From contig NC_052132.2 of the NCBI RefSeq assembly GCF_016086655.4, forward strand, positions 8,248,805-8,312,804: a stretch of DNA of 64,000 bases, read 5' to 3'. Of this stretch, positions 10,740 through 22,374 are shown piece after piece. Numbering within the stretch: the first letter of the stretch is position 1; each line of letters opens with the position of its first letter. The translations under genes and the position numbers were made by a program. The stretch is from Lepeophtheirus salmonis. Lineage: Eukaryota > Arthropoda > Copepoda > Siphonostomatoida > Caligidae. The notes beneath the pieces are model-generated. The model had not been told where the DNA came from and made no database searches. It worked only from the letters and a program-made list of their open reading frames with translations.

Positions 10740-13490
10740 TTTTCATATACAGTCAAATAGCTATTAAATGTTTTCTTATATCAAATATACAAACAGAATT
10801 GCTTCTCGTCAACTTTTATACTGAATATATAACCAATGAGCTTTAGTTTTTATTGATGCAATGAAATGATAATGAGGTTATTTTGAAGTTTAAGCGAAAG
10901 GTGTGTGGATAATAATTTTATATGAAAAAATGAGCTGAAGATTTTACAAAATATTTGTAGTAAGCAATATAAAAATAATGTTATGAAGGGTAGATGATAC
11001 AAAATGATATCGTGACGTCATCTGTTGTATGATAAAAAGTGACATCTTACTAGAGAAAATAGATAGCAGTAAGACAAGGAATCTACAACTCAAGCTAACA
11101 TGCAAGTTTTGTCATTTTAATTTTGCCCTGCACAATGTAGATTTTACAAATCATTTTTTAAAAGATATTAGATGTGTATTTTTTATAAAAAAAAAAGGAC
11201 CCCAACATTTATTTTTGTCCTAGGTCTTACTTTTGAAGTATATGTATAAGTGATAGTACATGCGAAAATTCTAAGAACTCTCATATTGATTTAAATCTTT
11301 TTGATTACATGTTGAAAGTAGAATCAAACTTCAAAATGCCTTCCCTTCCATTAACAAAAAAAAACACAATTTTTCAAAATTGGTATTTTGTAGGTTATTA
11401 TATAATTTATTTCTTTATGGAGCGGAGTGCCCATAACACTTTACAAGCCATTGGGCTGGAACGGTATTTTTTTTCGTCCAGAAGCACAGTAAAATTAAAA
11501 CATGCATTTTTAATAGCGTATCACTTTGCACAATAACTCACAAACTAAAGAATAAATTGTGATGAAATTTCGACAGCTGTCTTTGGAAGGTTAACACACA
11601 CGGAAAATGAGGTAATTTAAAGAAAAATAGCATTATCTACGTGTGACACTAGGACTTTTCAGCCCATATGTGCCAATGTGTGTATATTAGATTGTAACGA
11701 AATGACATTTTTTTGATTTGAGAATATGTAAAATGTCGAAAAAAAGGGACATTTTGGTGTTATTTCATTAAAATTATTGATTTAAATCCAGTTACAGCAT
11801 TTTTGATTTGTTTTTATTTTATCATATTTATATTTTTATGCTCTATAAGTTTGATATTTTCATTTATTTTGAATATTTAATTTGTTTATTTTTCGATAAC
11901 CTTTTGAAAAAATTACTCCCAATCATTTATTTGTTTCATCAATAAAAATAAAAATATGCTTGCATAAAAAATCAATCTTAGAAATTAAGGAATAATGAAT
12001 AAAAGGTAATATTTTTAAGAGTTTAATTGACAATTTTCGTAGTTCCAAATTATAAATTGGTAAAATTGGTTATCTTATTTGGCATAAATGAACAACCAAA
12101 GTACATTGAGGAATAATATATAATACATTTGGTATCATAAAATGAGATATGATTAATAAAAATGAAGAGAAACATCAAAATACATGCGCGTAATACGCGG
12201 TACCACAAGATAATATTTATTTATTGGAAGGACATTTGGAACTGAAATACTCATACCATAAGAAAAGTTAGAGAAAGATCGTCAAAACATTGTTACAAAA
12301 TATATGCTTCATCTACAATACTTAACAAAATAAAAATCCTATAAATGGATTCAAATCGATAGTTTTCAAGAAACAACATCAAAATTTCCTTTTTTTTAGA
12401 CATTTTACAGATTTTAAAATTAAAACACGTCCATGAAGGGCAAATTTTCGGACGTTTGGGGATTATTTTCTTGTTTAGAGGAAGAAAAAATACGGCGATA
12501 ACAAATTCCCAACTTTAGTTATAAAGGTACACCCTAATGTATATAAATATTTTAAAAATGAAATGAATATGAGTTCTAAAATGGTTAATTAAAGGTTTCC
12601 ATTCATAGCTTTTTATAAAATAGGTGTTCAATTAATTTATCTTTAATTGAATACATACGAGAGAAAATATATTCAATGCTTTAATTAATGATAACGTCCA
12701 AAAATACATTTATGCAACTAGATGGTAGGTATTTCTTTAATGACTTAATAACAGGATATTATGAGGTAGTCATATAATTTACTTATGGTGTTTGTTGGCT
12801 CATGGAAATGAATCATGAGGGGATATAATAAAGAAAAGCTACGTTTATCTTATCATAAATAATGCAACTCCTCTACGTAAAATTAATCAAGTATGTATTC
12901 ATATGTATGCAGCTTATCAGGTGGAAACTAAAATTTTACGCCCTCAAAAAAATCGATTTTATCAATTATGGAAATTTAAAAAAATGTACTACTCCATAGC
13001 AGTCATCCCCCACCACCCGAAAGTAAACCCGTCCCAGTCCGTGGATTAATCAGTACCGGGCGGCACAAGAATTAATGAAGTAGTTGTTAATTATTTTTGT
13101 TTATAATATTTTTAATTGACTCTAATTATTTCACGTGTAAAAAGCCATAATGCCTGCTACATGTTCGCCCCACCCTTTTTTATTTGCATTCACACTTAAT
13201 ATTTTATTTTGTTCATACCAATTGTAGATAAAGTAGTAAGTCCCGTTAAGTTATCGTGCCAATTTAACCCAGTTAGGAAAATGTGTAAGAGACAGGTGTC
13301 TTTGGAAAGTTTATTTGGGATTTTCTGCAATGATAGCCACCAAACAAAACAAATGGTTAGACAGGACATAAGCAACACACTTTAGTTGTCCTTGTCTCCA
13401 AGAAAATGAATTGTTAAATGAAATAAACATCATACCAATGGTTTAGGCTAAATTAATTTTACTACAAGTTCTTTGGGGGTAACGCTAAGA
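10740..13490. other. Long AT-rich non-coding stretch
   Basis: No gene recognised. Open frames at 11029-11223, 11309-11536 and 13196-13378 are low-complexity or lack motifs. A slightly more GC-rich patch at 12995-13070 (CCCCCACCACCCGAAAG) has no identified partner in the window. Confidence 0.5.
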
Positions 13491-13499
13491 AAAATTAAC

Positions 13500-13790
13500 T
13501 GATCCCTCCTGATCGTGTGATTTATCACCTTTAGATTATTTTCTTTGGGAAAATGCGTGAAGTCATTGGTCTACAACAATAAGTCGGCCAAGTTAGAAGA
13601 GCTAAATAAAAATATTGCAAAATTGCTGCAATATCGTTCAATTTATTGGAAAAAGAAGTGAAAATTTGGTTCAGCGATTGGACTACTGAAAACGTGATCG
13701 TGGTGGCCACACAGCATAAATCGGGGTTCATACATAAATTTATATGTAAATAATTTATACTATCATAAAATAAATTCGGCAAAATCTTAA
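13500..13790 (+). pseudogene. Possible mariner-type transposase C-terminus
   Basis: The plus strand reads PPDRVIYHL-stop-IIFFGKM followed by KIAAISFNLLEKEVKIWFSD and HKSGFIHKFI. The order resembles the end of mariner-family transposases: a PPD...DFFLWG motif, then a helix before a terminal GGH...IIF-like tail. In-frame stops are frequent and the match is loose, so it may be coincidence. Confidence 0.3.
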
Positions 13791-13794
13791 CCGT

Positions 13795-14830
13795 TTGTGT
13801 TTTATTTATTAAAAAAAATGGAAGCCCTTTTAATGAAAAATCTTTTAGATTTGTTATTTGGATTTTTCCAATTTGCGCTCAAATGTGTTAGATTTTTTTT
13901 TACCTTTAAGGACATATATTTTGACAAAAATGAAATCAATCCTTATTTCTATTAAGTACTTATGTATTCTGCTTAATAATGGCAGTCAAAAAATAATCAT
14001 TTCAATGTAACGATCTTAATTAATTTCATTTCAATATATATAACTCTATTGCCCAATTTGCCGATTTTAATTATGGAAAATGAGCGTGTTCTGAAAGGCA
14101 ATTTAATAGTAAAAATAATATTATGGCCTATTGGAGAAAATAAAAAACTGCATTCATTTTTTTAAATGCTGCCTAAAAAGTAATTAAAGCATATTTATAA
14201 AAAAGAAAGTTGTTTACATCTATAAATACAACTCAAAGCCATTTTAAAATATATTACTTTTCCTTTGAAATTCCAACATAAATACAATTATGTGGCTTGT
14301 AAACACAGTCCCAAATCAAAAAATGATATTACTTATTTTAGTATTATAGATATATATACGTACTCCCTTGTTATATTCTTTTCTTAAGGCACGCTGTGCT
14401 TAGATATACAAGGCCCTTGCTACACTGTCACGCCTTAGTCACATAGTTCTAATTTATTAACCTGACCAACGAACATAAAACAAACTTTACTTCATTGATA
14501 TGGATTTAAGAACTAAATACATGCTAAGTTCAGATAGAAATCATAGCTCATTGAATAAGAAATTACTGAAAATAATAAAAAAAATAATTTTCTTGTATAA
14601 AATAAAAAACTTTTTAACTTCTTAAATATTAAAAAATATAAAAACTTTTTTTAAAAGGATCTAAACGTACGTTTGAGTCCTTTTAAAAATAATTAATAAT
14701 ATATTCTTTAAAATAATAATATAAAAAAAAACAGGATTTTACATACTAAGAAATGTACGTATAGGAAAATAAAATGTTTTGAAACAGAGTCTTATTACAT
14801 ATTAATGAAATAAAATATAAATTAATTAAG
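13795..14830. other. AT-rich non-coding stretch
   Basis: I see no gene or structured element. Confidence 0.5.
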
Positions 14831-14834
14831 TATA

Positions 14835-15200
14835 GTTTGTCTGTTGAATAATTATTTTTGACTATGAATGTGTATAACTACAGCTCAGCGCGCCATATTA
14901 AAAAGAAAAGAAAAAAGGAAGTACATATACTAAATAATTAATGTGACTTTAAATGAAAGTGCATCTAAATATTGAGAAACTACGTGTGAGTATGTTAAGA
15001 GAGTAACACTGAGGATTTGTGGTGGAATAAACTTCTATATTATTTAACCAAAGTTTGTCTGGCTGACTTTTCGTTTTGGGAGGACTCATTTTCACTATGA
15101 GTGTGCTAAGGCGTCATATTAAAAAGAAAAGGAAATGGGAATACGGCTATATTCCCAAGAATATAGCCTGACTTTGAATTCATTTTTTGCTATATGAGAG
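14835..15200 (+). repeat. Family D repeat, two tandem units
   Basis: Two units about 215 bp apart, each starting near a GTTTGTCTG word (14835 and 15052). Each contains ACTATGAATGTGTA or ACTATGAGTGTGCTA followed by CATATTAAAAAGAAAAG. Related units occur at 16.57-16.68 kb and 18.38-18.60 kb. Non-coding. Confidence 0.5.
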
Positions 15201-15722
15201 TGGTGATTGGGATTGTTAAGTTTTTATTGAGGGTTATTTCTTTGTAAACATTATGTATTCATCTTTATTATTGGATTCATGTATGATGCGAATTGTGTTG
15301 TGTTGAGTTGAAATTATCTTCGCTACGAGTTATTGCATAGCGCAGCAGGGGTTCTTCCTTTTGTTTTTTTATTTTTTTCTCTTCCGTTCTCCTCTTGGGA
15401 GGTGTGGTGGGGGGAAAATCAACAACAGGGAAACTCGATCGTACGTACATCAATCGTCAGGGAAAAAAGCTAGCGTAAGGAATAATATAACTATATCTTA
15501 GATTAATATGGTTTTTTAAATTGTTTTATAACTTTAAATGTTAATAAGATTGTAATATTTAAAAAAAAGGAGAATAAGGTGATATGAAATACACCATGGG
15601 TAATATTGTCCGAGAAAGATTGTCACGTAGGAAAATTGCCCGTATTTTGTTCAAACTTCATGATTAACAATAATATACATTAAAAACTATTATAACACGC
15701 CCTTGAGTAGTGCAGGGTACAT

Positions 15723-15734
15723 AGGGGTACCCCT
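15723..15734. repeat. Perfect 12-bp palindrome
   Basis: AGGGGTACCCCT reads the same on both strands and stands out from the AT-rich background. No function is implied. Confidence 0.8.
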
Positions 15735-15906
15735 GTGTCCTTAAAAACCACCGCCAATTCATCTAGAACATCCAAAGAATCCCTCTTACACCAAAAAAAA
15801 AGTTGAAGCTTTCGGTTTACAAATTGAAACTCACATTTTTTCTGCGTTTTTCAGCCATTTAACTCTTTTTTTCTTATGGATGCTACGTTTGGGTCATTTA
15901 GTCGTA

Positions 15907-16011
15907 AAATGGATCATTCATAGTAAATAAAACTTCCGTCCAATGCTTTTGGTTTCGTTTCAAACGATAATGGTCTATAAATTATTGACAACAATTTCAA
16001 TGTAATAAATT
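15907..16011 (+). repeat. ~105-bp direct repeat, left copy
   Basis: Contains TCATTCATAGTAAATAAAAC, TTTCAAACGATAATGGTCTA and TTGACAACAATTTCAATGTA. The same order recurs at 17725-17831 with few substitutions. This copy lies inside the foldback-like element; the other lies beyond the long-TIR mariner. Confidence 0.8.
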
Positions 16012-16574
16012 GTGTTTCTTTAATTTCGTAATGAGTTCACTCAATTTCAAATTACTGTTCTGTTTTTCTTTTTTGAAAGATTAGGGTATCCAATTAATTT
16101 TTGTTGGTAATAATTAATACAATCCTGTGAGTAAATGGTAAATAAAATAAAAGTTTAGTAATTATAAATTTTTTTAAACAAATATCTATATTTGATAAAT
16201 TCCTACATCAAATATCACATAAAATTTATTAGAATAATTTTTAAGACCTAAAATAGAGGCAAATTATATTATAAATCTTTTAAGTAGTAAATTTTATCAT
16301 CATATTTTGTCCTATTTTCTAACAATATTGAGAATCCTCTTCCTATATTGCAATAATATTACTCACTCTTGAAGGTACTCCCTTGGAGGATTGAACAAAC
16401 AAATATGTTTAGATATTTGTCAGAAATAATATTAAGCGAATTTATAATGTGTTATTTTTATCATGAAGTTTGAACAGAATACGAGTAATTTTCTCCCATA
16501 GCAATTTTCTCCAGGCCAATCTTACACGGCCAATTTTCTTCACGGCAGTTTTCCACGCACGGGAGAATACATAT

Positions 16575-16680
16575 ATAAAAACAAATAATGTGACTTTAGA
16601 TGAGGTTTGTTAATGAACCCCATTTAAAGTACTATACCTATATTAATGAAGCAAATTTTGCTTGAAGATAAAACATACTT
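16575..16680 (+). repeat. Family D repeat fragment
   Basis: AATAATGTGACTTTAGATGA, TTTGTTAATGAACCCCATTT and a TATTAATGAAGCAAA block match the family D units at 14.94 and 18.51 kb. Confidence 0.45.
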
Positions 16681-16681
16681 T

Positions 16682-17364
16682 TGTTAAAAAAGTACCAGTA
16701 TTTGTGAATTTAAATTGCCGGTACTGAAGGGATTTAAATACCTTTTTTTTTAAGTTGGTTGCACTATCTTTCATTATGTTGCCAAATTTGAACGCGCTTT
16801 GTAAACTAGTTTGCTTGCAACAGCTGGATACATAAGTCTACTTCAATAGTACTCAACAATCTTTACAATGAACAAAATTATTGAACAAAAAATCCCCATA
16901 CGAGCTTAAAGGAGTCATCACATTGCCTTACCATCTTTCACAAGTCAGTTCGTACCATTTTGACTGAAAATTTTGGCATGAAACGCGTCGCTGCATAGCT
17001 TGTTCCAAAAGAGCGGAATTTTCTGCAAGAACAGTATTGTGGGCAAGTCTCTGCCGACATGCTTGATCGAACGAATTCCGACGCATTGAAAGTATCATAA
17101 TAGCTGGTGATGAGACATGAGTCTACGAGTATTACACACAAACAAAACAACAATCCTCAGAATGGGGGAGAAAAGTTCATTTTAAAAATCATGGAGCACT
17201 AGTGAGGTAAACTGACTTATCCAGTTGTTGTAAGTAAACTGTTATATAGATCGTGCTCAAACTTGGCACCATAATGAAAGACAGAGCAGCCGACCTAACC
17301 AAAAATGTTTTAAATCCCTTCCGTGCGGGCAATTAAAATTCACAATTCCCGGTACTTTTTTGAC
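16682..17364 (+). mobile_element. Mariner relic with ~130-bp terminal inverted repeats
   Basis: The left end (16682-16812) and the right end (17235-17364, reverse complement) align over about 130 bp: AAAAAAGTACC, TTGTGAATTT, GAAGGGATTTAAA, then (T)TAGGTCGGC-like and TCTTTCATTATG, TGCCAA, TTTGA. The TTAGGTCGG start of the inner part resembles ordinary mariner ends, so the outer ~60 bp may be extra sequence duplicated on both sides. The transposase fragment inside confirms the class. Confidence 0.75.
16895..17200 (+). pseudogene. Mariner transposase fragment (SETMAR-like)
   Basis: On the plus strand the translation runs HCLTIFHKSVRTILTENFGM, then KRVAA-stop-LVPKERNFLQEQYC, VSADMLDRTNSD and, after a frameshift near 17098, IIAGDET-stop-VYEYYTQTKQQ SSEWGRK. 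The order is the linker, the VPK...L..EQ segment and the GDETWVYEYD...QSSEW block, which includes the first catalytic aspartate of mariner transposases. The DNA-binding N-terminus is mostly lost and the C-terminus is absent. Stops at the position of the usual tryptophan and elsewhere show decay. The minus-strand open frame overlapping it is a shadow. Confidence 0.8.
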
Positions 17365-17724
17365 AGAATATATATGTATAAAGTAATCGTCCGTGACGAA
17401 GAATATAATTTATAATTTGTTGAGGAGTTGTTAGGAGTAAATATTTATAACAACCCCCCCTTCCACCTATCTGTGTTTGTCGAATACTTGATAACCCCTT
17501 CCAATTGGACGTCCTTAAATTTTAGATCCCCCCTGTATTTATTTGGGGGCTTGGTTCCTTAATTTGGCCGAATAATAGAATTTTAGAAAAATAAAATTTA
17601 ATCCCTATTTTCTCATAATTTTTTTTCTAGTAACCCCAAGAAAAATCTTGTACAATGTAATTAATATAACATAAACTTTAAAATGCCGAAATAAAGGTGT
17701 TACATTTCTAAAACCAGTTTATCA

Positions 17725-17831
17725 AATAAAATAGATCATTCATAGTAAATAAAACTTCCATCCAAAGCTTCTGATTTCGTTTCAAACGATAATGGTCTAT
17801 AAATTGTTGACAACAATTTCAATGTAATAAT
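17725..17831 (+). repeat. ~105-bp direct repeat, right copy
   Basis: Partner of 15907-16011, in the same orientation and about 1.8 kb away. Confidence 0.8.
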
Positions 17832-17839
17832 ATTAGGTC

Positions 17840-18370
17840 TCATTTAGTCTGACGACAAGTAGATATCCCCCTCATTAATAATTTCCAAATATTGCCTAAT
17901 TCTCATTTTTCCTCTTCCTTCTTCTCAACCAGTCTACAAATAAATATATCGTTATTTTTCACCCATTAATTTGTAGATAGCGAATTTGTAATGAGCCTAT
18001 ACCCATCATGTGTAATTGGAAATAAGAGGGCTTTGAATGTGTTTTTTTAAAAATAATCTTTGTACATTTGTTGATCCCCCATCTCTTCCTGAATTTTTCG
18101 ATAAACGTCATAAATGTATGACCCCTGAGGGTAAATCTTGGTTGGAATCAACTTAGATTTTGATGATGGGCATCGGAATAACTCCTGCCTATGGCCTTAC
18201 TAAATACAGAGTGGGATTAGTTTTTATTTTTATCTACAGAAAGCTGCTTGCAGCTGATCTAATACAAAGTAAAAACTGCTAAACTCCACATTTTTTTTAA
18301 AGTTGTATTTTGTCTTTTTTTAATTTTTGTTTTTAGCAAACCGTTATGTCATATTTTATACAACTCTATT
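17840..18370. other. AT-rich stretch with one weak family A trace
   Basis: No gene. At 18145-18270, GGAATAACTCCTGCCTATG, CAGAGTGGGATTAG and GCTTGCAGCTGATCTAAT match the minus orientation of family A without its clearest core. Confidence 0.4.
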
Positions 18371-18374
18371 CTAT

Positions 18375-18600
18375 ATTAGTTTAGCAAAGTGTGTCTCTTT
18401 GATTGTTTGAAAAATAATAATTTTTAAAAACGAGCGTGTGTGGCCATAGCTAAGCTCGTCCTATTAAAAGATTAAAAAAATGGGAGCATAATATATTTTA
18501 AAAAAATGAATGTGACTGTATTTGTGGTTTGTTACTAAAACTCATTTAAAGCTGTATATCCATATTCATAAAGTAAAGTTTGTATGTTATCGACGCCTAA
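18375..18600 (+). repeat. Family D repeat
   Basis: GAGCGTGTGTGGCCATAGCTA, AGCTCGTCCTATTAAAAG and ATGTGACTGTATTTGTGG match the units at 14.88-15.17 and 16.58 kb. Confidence 0.45.
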
Positions 18601-18950
18601 TAACTCCAATCAAAGCTAGGATCTATATTATGGATTACAGATAAACAAAAAATACTATCTGTCGAAGTGTCTGCAATGGTAACTTATGTCATAGGAAAAA
18701 ATAAGAAAACAAAATCAATATTATAGAATATTTTTGGATAGATCTAATATTACATATATATAAGATCATCCAATAATCATGACATCATTTTTATGAAAAT
18801 AATACAGGGTTGATCTGATCCAGTTGTACACATATTTTATTATTTTCAATTTTTTTGAATTAAACTTTAAACGAGGTTTTGTGAGGACATTTATTTAAAA
18901 TAATCATTTGACAATAGGGATTGCCCCCACTTTTATTAAATATGAGATCC

Positions 18951-19245
18951 CTAATCTCTAATAATTGCCTCAGTACGAACCCTAAATCCCTTGCAGACCT
19001 TGACTATGTAGTCAGACTCGATCTTGGTCCACTCCTTCTTGATGGAAGCCACCAGAGATTGGACACTCTTGTGAGGAGTATCACTCATGCTCTCCTTCAG
19101 ATACATTTATATAAAGTAGTACAAGGGGTTGGTATCTGGAGAAGAGGGCGGCTAGATTTGGAAGTTTAAAAAGTCTGGAGAGTTGTCTTTCAGGAAAGCA
19201 TGGGGATTAACAGCCTGATGACACGGACCTCCATCTTGACTATCT
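18951..19245 (-). pseudogene. Tc1/mariner transposase C-terminal fragment
   Basis: On the minus strand the translation reads DGGPCHQAVNPHAFLKDNSP, FLNFQI-stop-PPSSPDTNPLYYF, then SMSDTPHKSVQSLVASIKKE and WTKIESDYIVKVCKGFRVRT followed by EAIIRD-stop. DGGPCH corresponds to the QDGAPAH motif with the second catalytic aspartate, and PPSSPDTNPLYYF to the SPDLNPLDYF motif with the third. Two stops fall in otherwise continuous reading. The N-terminal half is not found. This preserves more of the catalytic half than most copies here. The 82-codon plus-strand frame is its antisense shadow. Confidence 0.8.
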
Positions 19246-19496
19246 TTACTTTCATATAAAAACCATATCATTAACTATTAATTATTCAGTTTTAATTAAT
19301 TTACTTGATAGTATGAAAGTTAAAATACACATAAATATAGTATTAATAAAGGAAATATATAAGCGCTATGTTAAATGATTGCTTTTGAACTGGAGGATCT
19401 TCTCTGATTTTGTGAAAATATGATCTTCACTAAAACGAATCATCATCCTATTTTAACAAAAACCAATGCCAAATGAATGTTGAATAAAAAAAGAGA

Positions 19497-19940
19497 TTAA
19501 TAATCAATATAATCTCCTTTGGCGTCATAAAATGCGTCTAATCGACGTCGTAAACGGAAGCAGGGTTTGACGACAGTCTATTTGGCAGATTCTAGCATTC
19601 CTCCTGGATCTTGGACATCAGCTATGATTTTGTGTTTCTAGAGGATCTATTGGTGATTTGCTCAGCAGTACCTTACACAAAAAAAATGATGGGCTTAGTT
19701 GCGGTGAGCTTGAAGGCGAAACGTGTGGTCTAACAAAGTCCAAAAAAATCTTCTGGCAGACTGATCTCATATTGTGATCAGCACACTTTGCTGTTGTTTC
19801 ATAATCTTCTCCAGACTCTTCAAGTTCCTTTCAGTCTCTCCAGACAAAAGGAATGTCCGGGTGTATGAAGTTTGTGATCATAACATTATCTCGTTTAACT
19901 GACACCAAAACAACAAACAATGTCTTACGTATGCATTCCC
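19497..19940 (-). pseudogene. Tc1/mariner-like transposase C-terminal fragment
   Basis: The minus strand ends with GMLESAK-stop-TVVKPCFRLR RRLDAFYDAKGDYIDY-stop, the usual end of Tc1/mariner transposases (SRFRSRLEAV...GDYIE). Upstream, FVRPHVSPSSSPQLSPSFF resembles the SPDLSPCDFF motif, and still earlier MITNFIHPDIPFVW is visible. The whole is broken by stops and frameshifts and lacks an N-terminus. It differs in sequence from the neighbouring relic at 18.95 kb, so it belongs to another family. Confidence 0.6.
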
Positions 19941-20079
19941 AGCTGTCGTAGACACTCAAACTTCTTTTTTATATCTTATTATTGCATTTGTAAGCCAGTT
20001 ATAGAGTATAATTTATGTGAAATAGATATGTACACATTAAAACTTATATATTCTTAACCTTCTAAAGTTGATACTTTAA

Positions 20080-20330
20080 TGACTTATTAAGCAAAAAGTT
20101 GATTAAATTTAAAACTATGCATAAAATTCCTTTGGATATGTCTTTAAAATTTTAATTAAAATAATAAATTAATTAACTTAACTATATTAAAATTTAAATA
20201 TACCTTAACCGACATATTAAGTCAGTTATAGGGTTTTTATTTATATTTGTGGGATGAATTAAAATACCTAAGAATTTTAGCCATATTTTAAAACTTTTAT
20301 AAGCAATTAATATATGTAATGAAAGTACAT
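20080..20330 (-). repeat. Family B fragment (minus orientation)
   Basis: GTCAGTTATAGGGTTTTTAT and TGTGGGATGAATTAAAATAC match the reverse of the family B central block. The ends are unclear. Confidence 0.4.
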
Positions 20331-20334
20331 CAGT

Positions 20335-20757
20335 GGCTTATATGAGGTGCGTTAAGATAAAGATAATCTGGAAAATTAATCCAGAAAAGTAGAAAGATTC
20401 CTATATATATATTATTACTTTATATTTAAATACATCGACGTACTTTAGTCAAATATAGGTCTTTCATTCAATTTTCGGGGATAAGTATATATACCCAAGA
20501 ACTTTAACTAAATTTTATAAACTTTACTAGATTTAAAGTACCTATATTGGCCCTAATATGGTCCTTAAAAATAAAATCTATCTATTTATAACTCTTTTTT
20601 TGTGACTATCACTTTTGGCTACTTTAAGAGCAATTTACAGCGAACGCAAAGGGTTAATATTAATAATTTGGTGATAGAAATTGACGATTCCACTTTCAAT
20701 TTTCTAGAAAAATCATTTTCAGCTTACATTGGTGTTGACAGGCCACATATGTATACT
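20335..20757 (-). mobile_element. Family B MITE-like element (minus orientation)
   Basis: On the minus strand it begins near TATGTGGCCTGTCAACACC and ends near CTTATCTTAACGCACCTCAT, giving short inverted ends of GTGGCNNGTCAA type about 420 bp apart. CTTAAAGTAGCC, GACCATATTAGGGCCAATAT and TTGAATGAAAGACCTATAT are shared with the array at 24.1-25.3 kb. It is non-coding and fits a miniature inverted-repeat transposable element; the target duplication was not fixed. Confidence 0.55.
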
Positions 20758-20759
20758 GT

Positions 20760-21672
20760 TAGTTAATTTTAAGTTATATTTACATATGTAATGATATATA
20801 TTAAGCAACAAAATAGTAAATAAGACGTCAATTATCTACTTCCCTTCCCATCTGAATATATCAATGATCTATTACAGTTTCATGCAGAGTTTATCATAGT
20901 TTTTTATTATAATGAGGGGACTTAGTTAAACATCCTAATAAACTCGTTGAAAGACTAAACGGAACTAATAGTGGTACTAGTCGTGCAGGTTAAATTGATA
21001 TAATTTATGTCAAAAGTTGTGGCTACATTCAAACATTTCAACTTAATGAGACATTTAATTTATCTTCAATGACGCTGTCTTGTTAATACAAAATAATTAA
21101 TTTGAGTTTCATGTTTCTTTATAAACATGTGGAAATGAAGGAACAAAACAACTCAAAAAGGCAATATGTGTTCTTCATAGTTACAAATTTGATATTCTAT
21201 TTGTTCCTAAAGTAAAAATCACTCACAAGTTGATGTAATATAAATAAAAACGTGATACTCTAATTATTTAATGCATTTTTCTTAGTATATATATTATTTT
21301 GGTTTGATATGCCGGACCTACATACATTGTTAGCAGTACTGTTTGTTACAGCTATTATTCACATGTTTTTCAGTTTTTAGCCATGCTTCCAAAAAATAAA
21401 TGATGTTTTCCAGATTTGCTTCCCTTAATGACTCTTTATTATTATTTATTAACTCTATTGACAAGCAAGAAAAAGTAACTTGACTTAATCACCACTAATT
21501 ACCTATGTAGTTAATCTGAATAGCTTTTACAGTAACAAAAAACGCTGGTTGTTCACATATGGATAATAGATTTTACACAGAGGGCAGCGTAATGGTCTAT
21601 TGGTCCTTATTTATTCGGGCATGCTCAGTCGAGTTTTATGGGCGATCCTTAGGTTTATCAATACTAAGAATG
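20760..21672. other. AT-rich non-coding stretch
   Basis: I see no gene or structured element. Confidence 0.5.
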
Positions 21673-21680
21673 GATTAAAC

Positions 21681-22374
21681 CAGGAGTGTGGAATCAGTAG
21701 AGAAATGTACGACTCCAACTTCAACACAAATTATTATTTTTAAAATACCATGTTTTATAGACAATATAAGTACTATTGAGTCTATATGGTTTAAATATAG
21801 ATTTAATTTAATGCTATAGCTATTAGTTAGATGTAATAAAATATTGTGCTATGTATTAAGAAAATATTTGGAATATAAGATATTTAACTTGATGAACAAG
21901 AAATGAAAGGGATCAAAATCTATCTATTACTAATACAAGTTTAGGAAAATAATTTATGTATTCCTAGCGGAGGAACAATAATGCGCACAACATCACACTG
22001 CAATGTTACACTTTTCTCTCATGACATTGATTATTGACAAGTTTAAATAATAAATTTGCACGACTAGTGGTTTTGCTCTGCTCAACATAATAATTTATAC
22101 TTCAGACGTGTTTGGAATATAAAGCACGTTGGAAATTTGTGAAGTAAGATTATATATTAGTTAACTTAATATGTTTAATAAATTAATAGTACTTAATATC
22201 TATAATTTATAACCATTTATACGAATACTCAATATAAGCCTTAGATTATGAATAAGCTTCGGATGCATAAATTATAATAATTTTTGTAGCGGGAGTTGGA
22301 ATCGGTACAAAGTATGCGACTCGACCAAAAATGGAAACCAACTCCGACTCCAAGACTCCGAATCCGCAGCCCTG
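21681..22374 (+). mobile_element. Non-autonomous hAT-like element
   Basis: A 694-bp element. The left end is CAGGAGTGTGGAATCAGTAG and the right end, on the other strand, is CAGGGCTGCGGATTCGGAGT. They agree at most of the first 17 positions and both start with CAGG, as hAT ends often do. Flanking 8-bp sequences are GATTAAAC (21673-21680) and GATTAAAA (22375-22382), 7 of 8 identical, consistent with the 8-bp target duplication of hAT elements. The interior is AT-rich and shows no transposase. Confidence 0.7.

Larger units (their letters stand above)
15585..16565. mobile_element. Foldback-like element with GAAAATTG-repeat ends
   Basis: The left arm (15600-15690) contains GTAGGAAAATTGCCCGTATT and TGTTCAAACTTCATGATTAA. 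The right arm (16440-16562), read on the other strand, contains GAGAAAATTACTCGTATTCT and TGTTCAAACTTCATGATAAA, preceded by several GAAAATTG/GAAAACTG motifs. Inverted arms built of short internal repeats are characteristic of foldback-type elements. A related single arm lies at 23.19-23.30 kb. No coding region is seen inside. Confidence 0.6.

Noticed and set aside
16938..17153. 71-codon minus-strand open frame
   Set aside because: Antisense to the mariner fragment with GDET and QSSEW on the plus strand.
15907..17831. LTR retrotransposon with 105-bp LTRs
   Set aside because: The repeats are too short, lack TG...CA borders, and no primer-binding site, polypurine tract or gag-pol sequence lies between them.
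18921..19169. 82-codon plus-strand open frame
   Set aside because: It is antisense to a clear Tc1/mariner transposase C-terminus on the minus strand.
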